From: Peribolospora baueri
Lineage: Eukaryota > Basidiomycota > Peribolosporomycetes > Peribolosporales > Peribolosporaceae
Assembly (NCBI GenBank): GCA_029717555.1
Contig: JAMDHS010000014.1
Location: 62,001-126,000 of the forward strand
DNA length: 64,000 bases
Direction: 5' to 3'
A program made the translations under genes and the position numbers. Below, one piece after another: positions 36,489-47,691 of the stretch. The notes under the pieces are model-generated. The model did not search any database. It was not told where the DNA came from and saw only the letters and a program-made list of their open reading frames with translations. Position 1 is the first letter of the stretch, and each line of letters begins with the position of its first letter.

Positions 36489-36983
36489 TGCCGCACGTCA
36501 AAGAAAAAAATGATAAAAAGATTTTTCTCTACCGGACCCATATGCCATGCCAGCTCTTATTCTTTCTTTCAATTTTTTGTCGCGGTCGGATTTTTTTGAC
36601 TCCTCGGCTCCTTATTTGACCACCATTTCGTGTGTGTGTGTCCTGTAGAGTACTTTTTGTGTGTCGCGCGGACAACCCCCCGCCGAGGGGACAGGGAATT
36701 ATATCATAAAGAGGATAAGGATAAGCTTTAAGAGGGAAAGATAATGGGCGATCGATGATGATAGCGCTCGGCAGTAACTAGTGGACGGTGGGCGGGATGC
36801 CTTTGACGCTCGAAGGGGGCACCCACGGCACGGCTCGAAGAAGACGAAGAAGAAGGCGGCTTCGGGTCAAAAGAGGTTGGCCGGACACGAGGGGAGGGTG
36901 GTAGACACGAATCTGGCCGCGGGAAACGTGGAAGGAGCGTCCTATGTTTCCGAGATGGCGACGGACGACGCACGTCACGCATC
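36489..36983. other. Spacer between convergent genes
   Basis: About 495 bases between the stops of the Gyp2-like gene (plus) and the acid phosphatase (minus). AT-rich stretches at 36500-36545 and 36700-36745 could serve 3'-end formation. Its minus-strand frames have no support. Confidence 0.45.
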
Positions 36984-39665
36984 TCAAGCGCTTACGGTGG
37001 CGTTCGTCGATCGGGCCTTGTAGAGCGTGGCCGAGTCGACGACGGAGCCGTTCCTCGAGGCGATAAAGTCAGCAGTGAGGTGGGTGCTGTTGTGGAAGTG
37101 GAGGAGAGTCCAGCCGTAGGTGTTATCGGAGGCCTTGGCGGAGTAGTTCTGGAGTGGGTAGACGAGGGGGTCGAGGCCTGTTGAAGAGAGTTGGAACGGA
37201 TGTGTTAGGAAGAAAGAATTCAAAATCGCGTAATGGATGAAAGGAAGAGAGATGACGGAGGAAGAAGGATAGCTCACCATCGTAGTGACCTAGGATCATA
37301 GTGCCGAGCCAAGTTCAAACGGACAAAAAAAATAAAAAATCTCAGATACCACACCACTTGACCATGTCCGCTATCCGACGGACAAGACACAAGTCCTGAC
37401 TCACCAGCAGCGCCGTTGAGGATGTACCAGGGCATGGTGGGGTTGTCGAGCGTCTGGAGAAGGGTGCCGTTCTTGCCGACGGGGACCATGCGTTCGTAGA
37501 GGTGCGCGTGGCCCGTCATCACGAGGTCAACGCCGTACTGCTCGAAGATGGGAGCGAAGGCGTCGCGGCACTCGAAGCAGGTCGAGTCGCTAGAGCTGTA
37601 GACTAAGGAGAGTTTGGAGAGGAAGGATGAGGAAAACATCGCTTATCAATCAACGAGCGCAGACAGGGAGAAAGAAGAGGATCGTGGGGGAGACGGACTG
37701 AGACTCACGGGGCCTGTGAGCGCCAACGACAATCCAAGGCGTCTTAGACCTGTCGACGGCCGCAAGGTCCTTGACGAGCCAGTCGTGCTGCTGGTTCTTG
37801 TACGTGCCGAACGGGTGTCCGTCCATGCCCTCCTCGCCACCGGTCTCATCGGGACCGACGTAGCCCACGCCGAGGTCGGTCTGATTTGGGTAGATGAAGC
37901 CAACGGAGTTAGTACACAAAAGAGCGCGGCGCGTTCAGCATCGGCTTATCAGGAAACTCACCTCAGTGTCGACCATCACAAAGTGGACCATACCATAGTC
38001 CATGCTGCGCAAAGACGGAGAGATGAAACAAGATTCTCAGGCGTCGGGCCTCGACGAAATAGACGAAAGAGCACAAATAGAAGGCAAAATCAGGCCACGT
38101 TGAGCTCACCTCCACCAGAAGTTGCCAAGGCCGCCAGACTCAGCAGACGGCATTCGGAAGCGGTTGATGAAACCGGTGAAGTTGGCCCTGGACAGCGTCG
38201 AACATGAAGAGAAGGAGTTGGGTGAGGTTCAATGTCAGCGTCTCCATCCGTTGACCCTGACTTGGAACGGTCTCGTGGCAGATGGGATCGAAGATTATTT
38301 GGATGCCGGAAGACAAATGAATGACTCACTGGCCGGGAGGGCAGATCTTATCGGTGTAAGTGATGTTGTTGGTTTTGTCCGTCGTGCCGCCATTGTCGCA
38401 GTTCGACTCGTGGTTGCCCGGTCCGACCATGTAAGGTTTGACGGCGGTGAGCGGCTGGAGCTCGTTGAAGTACTCTTCCTCGAGCATCTCGTAGAGGGCG
38501 ACGCCATCGGAGATGTTCTTGGGGTTGTAGCCAGGGAGGTAGCCTTGGATCTGCTCCTTGAGCCAGTAGTCCGCATAGGCGATGTCGCCAGCTATATTGA
38601 AGGAGAGAATGCTCAGGGGGATGAATAAAAAGATGAAAAATCACTGGGTAGGGGTAGGACGGTACGCACGGTGGAGAAGGAAGTCGAATTGGTCCTTGTG
38701 GCCAACGAGGGACTGCATCGAGTTCAGGTCGCCAGGCTGGAGAGGGTTAGCGGCGCCCTTACCAACTTTTTTTTTCACGTCGAGTGGGTTAGGGGGCGAA
38801 GGATGGAGAGCGATAGAAGGTGAGCGATGCGCCGGAAAACGTAGTAGACGGTAGAGGCGTGCAACGAGAGAGGAGGAAGACAGGAAGACACATACCGCTG
38901 GTCGAGAGGCCATCCTTGCCCATGACGCCCATATCCACAGCGACGGCCACTGGTTCGCACGGCGCACGAATATGCTCGTGACATGTCAGCGCTACTCATC
39001 ATGACTGGAGCGATGGGCAGAGCAGATGAGGGCGCTAGCTCACCATTGAAAGGCGTAGAGTCGCCAGCGGGACGCGAGGTGGTGAAGGAGTAGGTCTCGT
39101 TGGCGGGGCTTCCGACGACGCGGTAGTAGTATTTGGTGTTAGGCTTGAGAGCCTCGATGGTGACAAAGTTGTTGTAAGTGGTGGAGGTGGGGTACGTGTT
39201 GCTCGTTCCAGGGGTGCTGTGGCTGTTCAGCTTGGACGGGTCGGTGCCGTAGAGGACGAGGGGATGGGCCACCTTCGAACGAGTGTTCCAGCCGATACGC
39301 TGTGGAGGGGAAGGCGAAGATATGAGCAAGGAGAGTGTCGGGCCTAGCATGACTTGGGCCGTGGACGACGAAGAATCACCATTCCAGTAGGGCCGGCGTC
39401 TGCGAATCGAATCGACAAGACGATCACGATACGAGGGGAAGAGAAGCGGGACAAAAGCAGAACGAGCAGTGAGCAAACCACAGGCGCCCTCCGGCCACGC
39501 TTCCTTTTCCGACGGCGGCAGGACTCGCATCTCGCATGGCATCTCGAGCTCACAAGCGAGTCTGTGCTGCATGATCTCCTTTCCGTTGGAGGACGAGTTG
39601 GAGGTGGGGGCGGCAAGAGCCGAAGCGATGCCAGCGGCTGCGAGCAAGGCACGAGAGGCGCGCAT
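36984..39665 (-). CDS. Secreted purple acid phosphatase (metallophosphoesterase)
   Basis: Minus-strand gene with about ten exons, start 39665, stop 36986-36984. Hydrolyses phosphate esters at acidic pH using a Fe(III)-M(II) pair. The signal peptide is MRASRALLAAAGIASALAAP, followed by KEIMQHRLA. After intron 1 comes AGPTGM and WNTRSKVAHPLVLYGTDPSK, the fibronectin-like domain. PNTKYYYRVVG is typical of the family. Metal-site motifs are all visible: AVDMGVMGKDG (D-x-G), AGDIAYADYW (GDxxY), VGPGNHESN (GNHE), IVVGAHRP (the His before RP) and MTGHAHLYERM (GHxHxYER). N-glycosylation sequons (NNIT, NGTL, NSTH) suggest an extracellular glycoprotein. The end HNSTHLTADFIASRNG and ATLYKAR fits fungal acid phosphatases. 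Exon borders were placed by motif continuity, not all checked by base counts. Confidence 0.92.
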
Positions 39666-40627
39666 GTTGGTTGCCTCGGTGTGGGTGAAGAGAGGGAGGA
39701 GAGAAGGGAGGGTGTAGGAAAGGGTAAGAAAGAAAAGGTGAGGAAAGGGGCGGAAGGGAGGGGGGATGAGTGGGCCTCCTGGTGAGCTCTTCTTATTATA
39801 CCAACGCCTCCGACGGGCTCAGGTCCGACATCCTCAAGGAACCGGGTTCATTCGCATCACCTTGCTCGCTTGCTCCCTGCCTGCCTGCCGTCCGACAACT
39901 CGGGCCGGACGACGAACGACCGACGAGGACGACCACTAAGAGCCGCCCCGTCCCCCGTCGTCCTCGTCCTCGTTCTCGTTCAAATGGGACTGACTTGAAT
40001 GGCCAGTGAGAAAAGGTGCCGGCAAGGAACGTGCGTGCGCTACGCACGTGCATGGCCAAAATCCGGTCGCCGGCCGATCGAAAGCGAGAGACCGGATCTG
40101 CAGCTCGCTTACGGACATCTGTCTGTCTTGTCGAAGAGAGCCCGAGACGGCGCAGCACAGCAAAGGCCCTCGACACTTCACTAGTCATCGTGGGCCGTGC
40201 GCCGTGCGCTGGGCACCCGATCTCATTTGTTTCACAACCGTTCAGGGCAACAGAAGCTCACGGTCGGAACAAACACAGTCGAAGCGAGCGAGCGATTCGT
40301 CAGGGAACGGCTGTCACCGAGCACAGGAGCACGGCTCGTCGCATAAATTTTGGAAATGATACCGGTGACGGTGCGGTGCGTAGATGTACGGACATGGGGG
40401 TGCGTGCAGCATAGGACGATCGCGCGACGAGCTCGGCCAGAGGGCAAAAAGAGATGGCCCGGCAGAGCTCGCGCAAGAGGAGAGGAAAATACAACGGCCG
40501 ACCCGGGCCCGCCCCACCAGCCCGGACGACCCACAGGAGAAAGGGAAAGCGAGGCGACACCGACACCGACACCATACCGACACCTGGACCACCACCACGG
40601 CGCCGCCGTCGGACCGACGGACGGGGC
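39666..40627. other. About 960 bases between the phosphatase start and the RPL15 stop
   Basis: Both neighbours are on the minus strand, so this holds the phosphatase promoter and the RPL15 3' region. The stretch next to the phosphatase is purine-rich on the plus strand (pyrimidine-rich on the coding strand), like the leaders of other genes here. No tRNA fold or supported gene seen. Confidence 0.4.
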
Positions 40628-41625
40628 TTAACGGTAGCGGCGGAGGGAGAGGGTGTCCCGACGGCGAATAGCCGCGTTCTTGGGCGCCTTCTTGTAACGG
40701 TGACCCTTGCCGAGACCGCGGTTCTGCTTGCCTTCGGCGGTGAGACCGCGCGACTCGCGGCGCTTGTGGACCGGGTTGACGATCCAGTTGATCCGCGGGT
40801 CGCGGCGGATGGCCTTGTGGTAGGGGTCGACAAGGATCACCTCGTAGTACTTGTACACACCGTCGCTGTTGATCCAGTACGAGTTGAGCACGCGCAAGTT
40901 GCCGCACTTGCGGCCCACGCGCTCCTCAGCAACGGAACGGAGAGAACGCTGGGGCTTGAGGTGGTTAATACTGAACGCAAGTGCAGAGGGGGATGTCGAA
41001 GTGCGGATGAGATCCCCGTCCGAGCGAAAACAAAAATCTCGCCTCTGGATCGGTCCCGCGATATGGCGTTCCGTGTACTTCCTGCTGGAAGACGTACTCA
41101 CCCCTGGTGAACGGGCTTGCCGAACATGGCGCCCTTGGGCTGATGGCGCTTGCGGTTACCGCGGCGCACGCGCACACGGTAGACAACGTAACCCTGCTTG
41201 GCCTTGTAGCCGAGGCGGCGGGCCTTGTCGGGGCGGGAGGGCCGGGACGCACGCTGGATTGATTAACCAGTGCCGGAACGCGGACGAAGGTGTCAGTATC
41301 GTTGAGCTGGACGAGTGCGTGCTTGCACCTTCCAAGTCACTCATTCGCTCCCCTCTAGGCGGCCGTCCGCACGGCATCTCCTACCCAAATCTCATCCAAC
41401 CAGGAGGCGCCGGTCCCGTTCCCGTACCCTTCCACCGACGTCTACCGCTCTCACCGCTCCGAGGACCACACCCACACCACACCAATCGACCGGCCCTTGT
41501 GGTCAGACACTCACGTGGATGACGTTGAGCTGACGGAACTCCCAGCACCTCACACGGAGGAGGAAGCGGAGCACGTCGCTGTTCTTCTTCTTCCAAAGCT
41601 CCTCGACGTACTTGTAGGCACCCAT
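40628..41625 (-). CDS. RPL15: 60S ribosomal protein L15 (eL15)
   Basis: Three exons: 41625-41515, 41253-41102, 40970-40628; 201 residues, close to the usual 203-204, phases close. Component of the large ribosomal subunit near 28S/5.8S rRNA. The start [20 protein letters not shown] is nearly invariant in eukaryotes. Exon 2 encodes [20 protein letters not shown] and [16 protein letters not shown]. Exon 3 encodes [33 protein letters not shown] and [13 protein letters not shown], and ends in the basic tail [12 protein letters not shown]. The strong bias to C/G-ending codons fits high expression. A GTGAGC in the upstream region (near 41710, minus strand) could be the donor of a 5'-UTR intron. Confidence 0.98.
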
Positions 41626-42157
41626 GTTGTCGGCGAGTCGGCGGGCGGGGAAAGACTTGAGGCGAGGACTACGAGACGGGGACCGGGTTGAGTTGGCGAC
41701 GAGCGAGGCTCACCTTCGCATCATGCTTCGAGTGCCGCAGTACAACCCGCCGTAGCATTGTAACCCTAACCAGATCACCTCCGATGATAACTATACAGTA
41801 CGCGTATGCTTAGTCATCGTTACTGTCACGATCGTGGTCCGTGCGCCACTCGCACACAATGGACAAGCTCGGGAGGTTGGCGGGCCGCGTTTTCGACTCA
41901 AGCGAGCACTCTCTGTGCAAGAACAGGGTCGCATGCGGCTTCTCTTGGCCAAGGAAATCCACATGATATGTCATCTCAGTTTGCGGCGCACACTCCGGCC
42001 CGACCCGACGGCTTGTTTCTAGCCGAGGTCGATTCGGGGGGGGGGGGGCGAACACACACGTCAACGTTAACCTCGTGCTGATAATAGCACGCGAACATGT
42101 ATTGGTCATCAAAATGGAATTTACGCAGAGAACAAGAAGAAATGGTACGATTGGTAT
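41626..42157. other. RPL15 upstream region and 3' flank of the GPI-anchored GH18 gene
   Basis: About 530 bases. It contains the RPL15 promoter and, at 42036-42048, an uninterrupted run of 13 G on the plus strand. A 37-base tandem duplication begins at 42119. No gene recognised. Confidence 0.45.
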
Positions 42158-42190
42158 TTACGCGGAAAACAAGAAGAAATGATACACCAG
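42119..42190. repeat. Two-copy tandem repeat (period about 37) at the 3' end of the GH18 gene
   Basis: Copies start at 42119 and 42156 (ATTTACGC...AACAAGAAGAAATG in both), with a handful of differences. The inner copy includes the stop codon and last residues of the GH18 reading frame; the outer copy is a duplicate of that end lying downstream. It suggests a recent local duplication of the gene's 3' terminus. Confidence 0.85.
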
Positions 42191-44782
42191 TCCTGAGAGT
42201 ACAGGTAGGGCTATGTATGAGAGGTGGGCAGAAGGAGGGGAAGAGGCGGGAAAGGCGCCGCCGTTGGACATGCCGGAGAGCGCCTCTGACGCGTCGCCCT
42301 CGTGATCCTTGACTGAGGAAAGAGGGACGGAAGGGAACGTAAGAAGGCGAGCGCGGGCGACGGTCGTGGTATGAAGGTCCGAAACGGCGCTTCGACTCAC
42401 CCGACCATTGGTTCCCGCGAACGGTGGTCACCTCGGCGGTCCCGTTCATGGACGCGTATTGCCAGAAACCCGCGCCGGCAGCCTTCAAGGAGCGAAGTCG
42501 GCAAGACCAAGTCAGTATCTGCCCGTCTGGACCGGACAACTCTTCTCCGCAACCCACGACTCACCCATCCGAGGCTCGAATGCGCTTGCTGGAGACAGCT
42601 CGACAAGGTTTGCGGGTCCTGTTCGGCGCGCATGAACCGAAGCGTCCCGCTCAGTAACGAACCTGACGGAACCGTCGTCGCGCGGAGGAGATAAAAAAAA
42701 TAGTTAAAGACAGCAAGCCAGGCTCACTGTGTATCCGCCACCGGAGCCCGGCGCTGGCGGGTTGAGGTCGCTTTGAGTGGCCGGCTTGCCGATGACGATC
42801 TTGTTCTACGGGGTCACATAAGGGCGATACAGGAAAAAACGTGCAAGGAGGGGAGGAGCGACAGCAAGGTGAGCGAATTGTACACTTGCCTGTACGAGTT
42901 CTCACAGCAGAAAAAAATAATTGCTCACTACGTCCACGCCGGCTTGCGCAAGTTCCGCAAGCGCCGTCCCAGGGAGATCAGGGTTGCTGTACGAAGAATG
43001 AAGGAGAGAGGCCATGTAGGTCAGAGAGCCCGTTGATGCCGATAAATTCGACGTTAGGAATGTTAATCTTCACCTCTTGATGAGCTGGTCGCAAGTCTCC
43101 CTAGAATGAGATTGGCGAGGCAAAGAGGCCAAGACAAGACAGTCAGCGGTGTCGGTAAACCGAGGACCAAAATTCGTCCACCAGAAGTCGACTCACCATT
43201 CACCCACTCCTCCATTGTAGTATTGAGTAAAGTCTGAAACGGAATATCACAAGTGACCATGGCACGGCAGAGATGAGGTCAAGCTCGGCCTGACTGGTCG
43301 ACAGAGGCGACACGACACGACGGCGACGACGAGCAAAGGGACAACGAAAATAGGAAACTCACAATAGTCGATAGAACTGCCCACTTGCTTGTCTACGGCA
43401 AGGTAGCCGCCGCCGGGGTACTTTGCCGGGTCGTTTTGGAACCAAGATGCGATTGCTTTTTTTTTGGCCGCGAATCAGCCATCTCGTCGATCGTCTCTTT
43501 ACAGACGAGAAGAGCAAGGAGAAGGAAACTAATCGACTCACGAGCATGGGAGAGGATGTACTGTCCCTGAGGCAGTGATTTTCGCAGGCTGGTGGTGAAC
43601 TCTGCCAGCCACGCCTCGGCCGTTCCTGCCGTGAAGGCTTGGAAGTCTGTTGAATGGATGTCATCGGAGGGGAGCGAGAAAAAGGACGATCAGATAAGAA
43701 GTGTAGAGAGGCGTTGATGGAGGTTAGACTCATCCTTCTGCTCACGAAAAGCTCAGATTGGCTAGGCGAGGCTCACCTTCATAATCACAATCGACGCCAT
43801 CGAGCTGTCGACAGCGGCGGACATACATGGTGGCATTTTTCAGTCACTTCCGAAAGCCGACCGCGCTTGTCCGCTCCGCTCCTTGCGACGAGTTCATATG
43901 GATAAACACGCGGCCGGAACCCACCTGGTACTGCTGCACAAACTTGGCCAGCTCATCGGCGGTAGCGGTGGCGCCCCACCCGCTGGTGGTGGGCGTGTTA
44001 GCGGCGCCAAAGGCGGAGACGACGAGCTTGACGCCCTTTTGGGAGTAGGCGGTCTTTATGGCCGTGCGCTCAGAATCAGTAAGCGAGGTCCATTGAGCGA
44101 CTGGGTTCGTGTGGAGGGAGAAGCATACAGGTCAGCTCGTTGTTCCCATTAGCCCACTACGCTCAAGAATGGAGGAAGAGAGCTCACCCCATCCGTCGCC
44201 ACCCGAAGGCGACCAGAACGCCTGGAGGAAAAAGGGGGGGAGAAAAGACAAGTTCATTGGCGGCGTTTCTAGGCAGTCGTGCCGACGTAGGCCGGAAAAA
44301 GGGAGGACAGAGAGACTCACGAGCGCGACGACGTTGAAGCCGCTCAGCTCGTCCGGGAAAGGAATCGTACCGGAGCGACCCTTTAATCGGTCGGGAAGAG
44401 AGAGGCGAAACGTCATCCGTCGATATTCCCAGTCGTAAACGCCGTCCGTCAACGAGTACAGAACGGAAGGCTCGCTCACATAAACTTGCCAAATGGGGCC
44501 GATGCCGCTCCCGGAGTGACCTCGGCGGGTGGGAACGTGAACGTTCTGTCGATCCTTCGCACTGCTCGCGTCGGTCCATCTAGTCGAAGACGAGGGTTCG
44601 CTGTGGACGAAGCCGTTGCCGGTGGACGTGTTCCGTGTGTGACCCGGGGCGGGGACGATCAACTCGTGACGCAGCGCCGTCGTCGACGAAGCAAACGGCT
44701 CGACGGGGACGGCGATGACAGGAGGGAGGGAATGGTGTATGGAGAAGAGGGGAAGAAGGAAGAGAGAAAGGCCGGCCTTCAT
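42158..44782 (-). CDS. GH18 chitinase-like protein with signal peptide and GPI-anchor signal
   Basis: Minus-strand gene with more than ten short exons, start 44782, stop 42160-42158. The signal peptide is MKAGLSLFLLPLFSIHHSLP, followed by a Ser/Thr-rich stretch. GH18 blocks: GIGPIWQVY, DELSGFNVVAL, AFWSPSGGDGW, WTSLTDSERTAIKTAYSQKG, KLVVSAFGAANTPTTSG. The catalytic LDGVDCDYED keeps DGxDxDxE. Further on are LRKSLPQGQYILSHA, VDKQVGSSIDY, NKIVIGKPATQSDL and AAGAGFWQYASMNG. The last exon encodes SNGGAFPASSP followed by a hydrophobic C-terminus, LSYIALPVLSGLVYHFFLFS, which is a GPI-attachment signal. So the mature enzyme is probably held at the plasma membrane or cell wall. It shares architecture with the gene at 5943-8060, which lacks the anchor. 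Exon borders within 42600-43300 are approximate. Confidence 0.87.
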
Positions 44783-46151
44783 ATCGTTCGTTGGCTGCTG
44801 GACTGCCTGCTTTCCGCTTGTGACTGGGTTACGAAGTCAGAGACCCTGCTCTGAGTGAGAAGAAAGATGAGGCGCGCTACAATGGGATGGAACAGCGAAG
44901 ACCTGCTTTCGGGAGATGCGTGAACGGAGCGGACAGGGCCTGCCTGAATGTGAAAAGAAGCGGAAGGGAAGCGGGATGACGGGGAAGCGATATGAGCGGC
45001 GGCGGCACCGACGACTTCTTAAGTTTGAAGCGGGCACTGCACCCATTACGAACAAGCAGTCCGGCTCGCCCCGGTGCTGGCCCTTCTGAGGGCGAGCCGA
45101 GAGGCGAGCGAACGACGTACGCGCTGCATGCCTGCCGGCGTCGTAGACGGCCGTCAAACAAGGGTCAGTCGCGCGGCGCCGTGTGCGACGGAAGCGCAGT
45201 GACGGGTAAGAATGCTTGGGGGGAAGTGTTGTGTTGCTGTCAAATAGAGAGGTAGAGGGAGCATGAATGAACTGGTTGGCGTCGTCTGGAGACGGTTTGG
45301 CGACATTCTACACCTGAGCCTGAGCGAGCCCCTCGGCGGAGGAGGGGTGGCGGGAACGCCAGTCATTAGTTAGCCAGCAGTGGGTGGTGTGAGATGAACG
45401 TAACGTCGGATACGTGAGCGGGCCACTCGGATTGTGAGCAAGAGGAGGCGCCAGGGAAGCGGGACGAGATGATGGAGTGCGATGCTGACGACGACAGTGG
45501 AGGCCAAGACGACGTCGCATGCCGGTCACTGTCCGTCGTCCTTCCACACACACCGACCCGTCGACTGGCCTATCCTTTCATTCTTCCCTTGCCGTAATGT
45601 ATCCAGTCTGGCGTTGGAAGCGGGAATTAAAACTGCCATCGCTCTGTCTGACACGACGACGAGGAGGATCGCCGCCGCCAGGCATCGGTGCCGCCCAGAT
45701 CGGCGGGGTGTGATCGGCGCTGATCGCTTACATCAGGTGTGCGACCAGCCGAATTGCGCCGGGAGCGGGGAAAGAAGACTTGAACACCACCAAGGAGCGT
45801 TGCGAGGGACATATAGGCGAGGACGAGGACGAGGACGGAGGGAGGACGGGGAGCAAGTAGAACGATGGGGAGCCTGCCGAAGCCGAAGCTGAGGGGTACG
45901 CACGTTGGCTCGCTTCATCACCTCATCACCTCGATCTCGCGTGGGCTAATAATAATAAGTGTCGTCGATGACGGGACGTAAGAAAAGAATGATAATATCA
46001 GGTGGAGGTGGAGGTGCCCAACTTCGTTCTTATACGACCCAGCCAGCACTTGATGACGAGCTTGATCTCGTCTCCCTCACCACGTCTCTTTCCCTCTTCC
46101 ACGTCAATCAGCCAGCCAGCAAGTTAGCAAACCACCAAGCAAGAGTCAGTC
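44783..46151. promoter_or_regulatory. Divergent intergenic region between the GH18 and SDR genes
   Basis: 1.37 kb with two outward-facing promoters. A minus-strand frame around 45900-45630 has a short hydrophobic run, but no family or complete structure could be recognised. The region immediately upstream of 46152 carries pyrimidine-rich and CAGCCAGCAAG-type repeats. Nothing else supported. Confidence 0.4.
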
Positions 46152-47302
46152 ATGTCCGCCGCCAACGACAAGCCCGCGCTCTTCATCGTTGGCTTCGGCC
46201 CCGGCATCGCACGGAGCGGTAAGCGCCCCAGTCCGGCCCCAAAAGCTATTCATCTATCTATCTATCTATCTGCACAGATCAAGGACGAACAGACGTGCTC
46301 ATTCCATCTCCTTCCCCCGCAGTCGCCGAGCGCTTCCTCTCCGCAGGCTTCTCTCTCGGCCTCATCTCCCGCTCCACCGCCTCGCACGAACAGCTGGTCG
46401 CCTCGCGCCACCGACCGTCCAAGGACACCATCCAGTCCGCCACCGCCGACGTGAGCAACTATGCCGAGCTCAAGCAGGCGCTCGAGCGCTTGAAGGAGCG
46501 ACTGGGCAGCCCTTCGGTCGTGCTGTACAACGCCGGCAGCTTTGTCTTGGGAGCCAAGAAGATCGAGGAGAGCACGCCCGAGGTGCGTTGCTCGCACCTG
46601 CAACGCGGTCGAATTTGTCTCTCTGCTCCACGACGAACGAGGCGTCTCCTCTCACTTCGCCCTCCACGCTCCCTTTCCCTCCGTTCACCAGGACATCGAG
46701 AAACACCTCTCCATCTCCACCGTAGCAGGCTTCGTCACCGCCCAGTGGGCCGCCCAGAACCTCCAGCCAAGGGGCTCGGCCAAGAAGCCCGCGGTGAGCT
46801 GGCGGCGATATCGATATGATTTCGCTGGGCTCGCCGTCTATCTATTCCATCTTACACAACCTCATCTCTTTTTTTGTTTTGTTTTGTTTCCCTTCTATTA
46901 CATACGTCGACCCGAAAGCTCTTCTTCACCGGCGGCGGCCTGGCACGCAACCCCTGGGCAGATCACGCCGGCTTGGCGATGGGCAAAGCGGCATTGCTCA
47001 ACTTGGCCAGGAACTACAAGAATAACATCCTCGGCCCTAAGGGTGAGTCGTTACAGCGCTCCTCCCGTCCTCCTGTCCAGGTCAAGCACTCCGGCCTTCC
47101 TTCTCACGCGCCCATCTCTCCCACACGATCATCTCCTCCTCCCTCTCAAAAAGGTATCCACGTAGCCACCGTGACCGTCTGCGGCTTGGTAAAGCCCGAG
47201 GACCCCAAATACAGCCCCGCCCTCATCGCCGACGAGTTCTGGAAGCTTTACACCGAGCAAGGTCCCGACCCTAGCAAGTGGACCGAGGAGGTCGTCTACT
47301 GA
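46152..47302 (+). CDS. Atypical short-chain dehydrogenase/reductase (SDR)
   Basis: Five exons: 46152-46218, 46323-46582, 46692-46793, 46919-47042, 47154-47302; 233 residues, phases close. The Rossmann start is ALFIVGFGPGIARSVAERFL, a GxGxGxA-type NAD(P) loop, followed by GFSLGLISRS. Then ADVSNYAELKQALERLKERL and VVLYNAGSFVLG (NAG motif). LFFTGGGLARNPWADHAGLA occupies the usual Ser strand. The active-site YxxxK position reads HAGLAMGKAALLN: the Lys is kept but the Tyr is missing, as in related fungal and bacterial SDRs of unknown activity. So it binds a nucleotide but classical hydride transfer is doubtful. Intron 1 contains an ATCT microsatellite. Confidence 0.85.
46252..46271. repeat. (ATCT)5 microsatellite in intron 1 of the SDR gene
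   Basis: Five ATCT units between the first donor (46219) and second exon (46323); non-coding. Confidence 0.9.
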
Positions 47303-47691
47303 TTCTCTCCAATCGATCCGCACGTTCTCCTCTTAGCCACGAGCGATCCGCCGGTCCGACCCCTTTTCGAGCGTCCCATCGGTCACAGAATGTTGTGTAC
47401 TCTTTTCCAAACAGAAAAAAAAAGAAAGGGCAGCCTTCGCCCGACTTCGAGGACAGCCCACCAGACGCGCGTGAGAAAGGTGAACGCTGAAGCTTACGAC
47501 GTCTAACAAGGCGAAAACGTCTCGGTTCCATTAACGTAAAGCGCTCCCACAAACAAACAAACAAACTAGGGGTGGCAGTTCTAGTAAGAAACCTCGTTCT
47601 TTTCCGGCGGCGTGTAAACGAAACGCCGCGTTCGTCCCGCAAACCGGTCTCAAGGGAACGCCTCCAGCTCGCCTTTCTCCCATCGGCGCGA
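47303..47691. other. Spacer between convergent SDR and LARS genes
   Basis: 390 bases holding two 3' regions. An A-rich stretch at 47413-47428 and AAAC repeats near 47550-47566 are the only notable sequences. Confidence 0.45.

Noticed and set aside
45627-45930. Minus-strand frame with a hydrophobic run (VLVLVLAYMSLATLL) resembling a small membrane protein
   Set aside because: The hydrophobic stretch comes from CGTCCTCGTCCT simple repeats, the start and downstream sequence are not convincing, and no mitochondrial small-subunit family matched.
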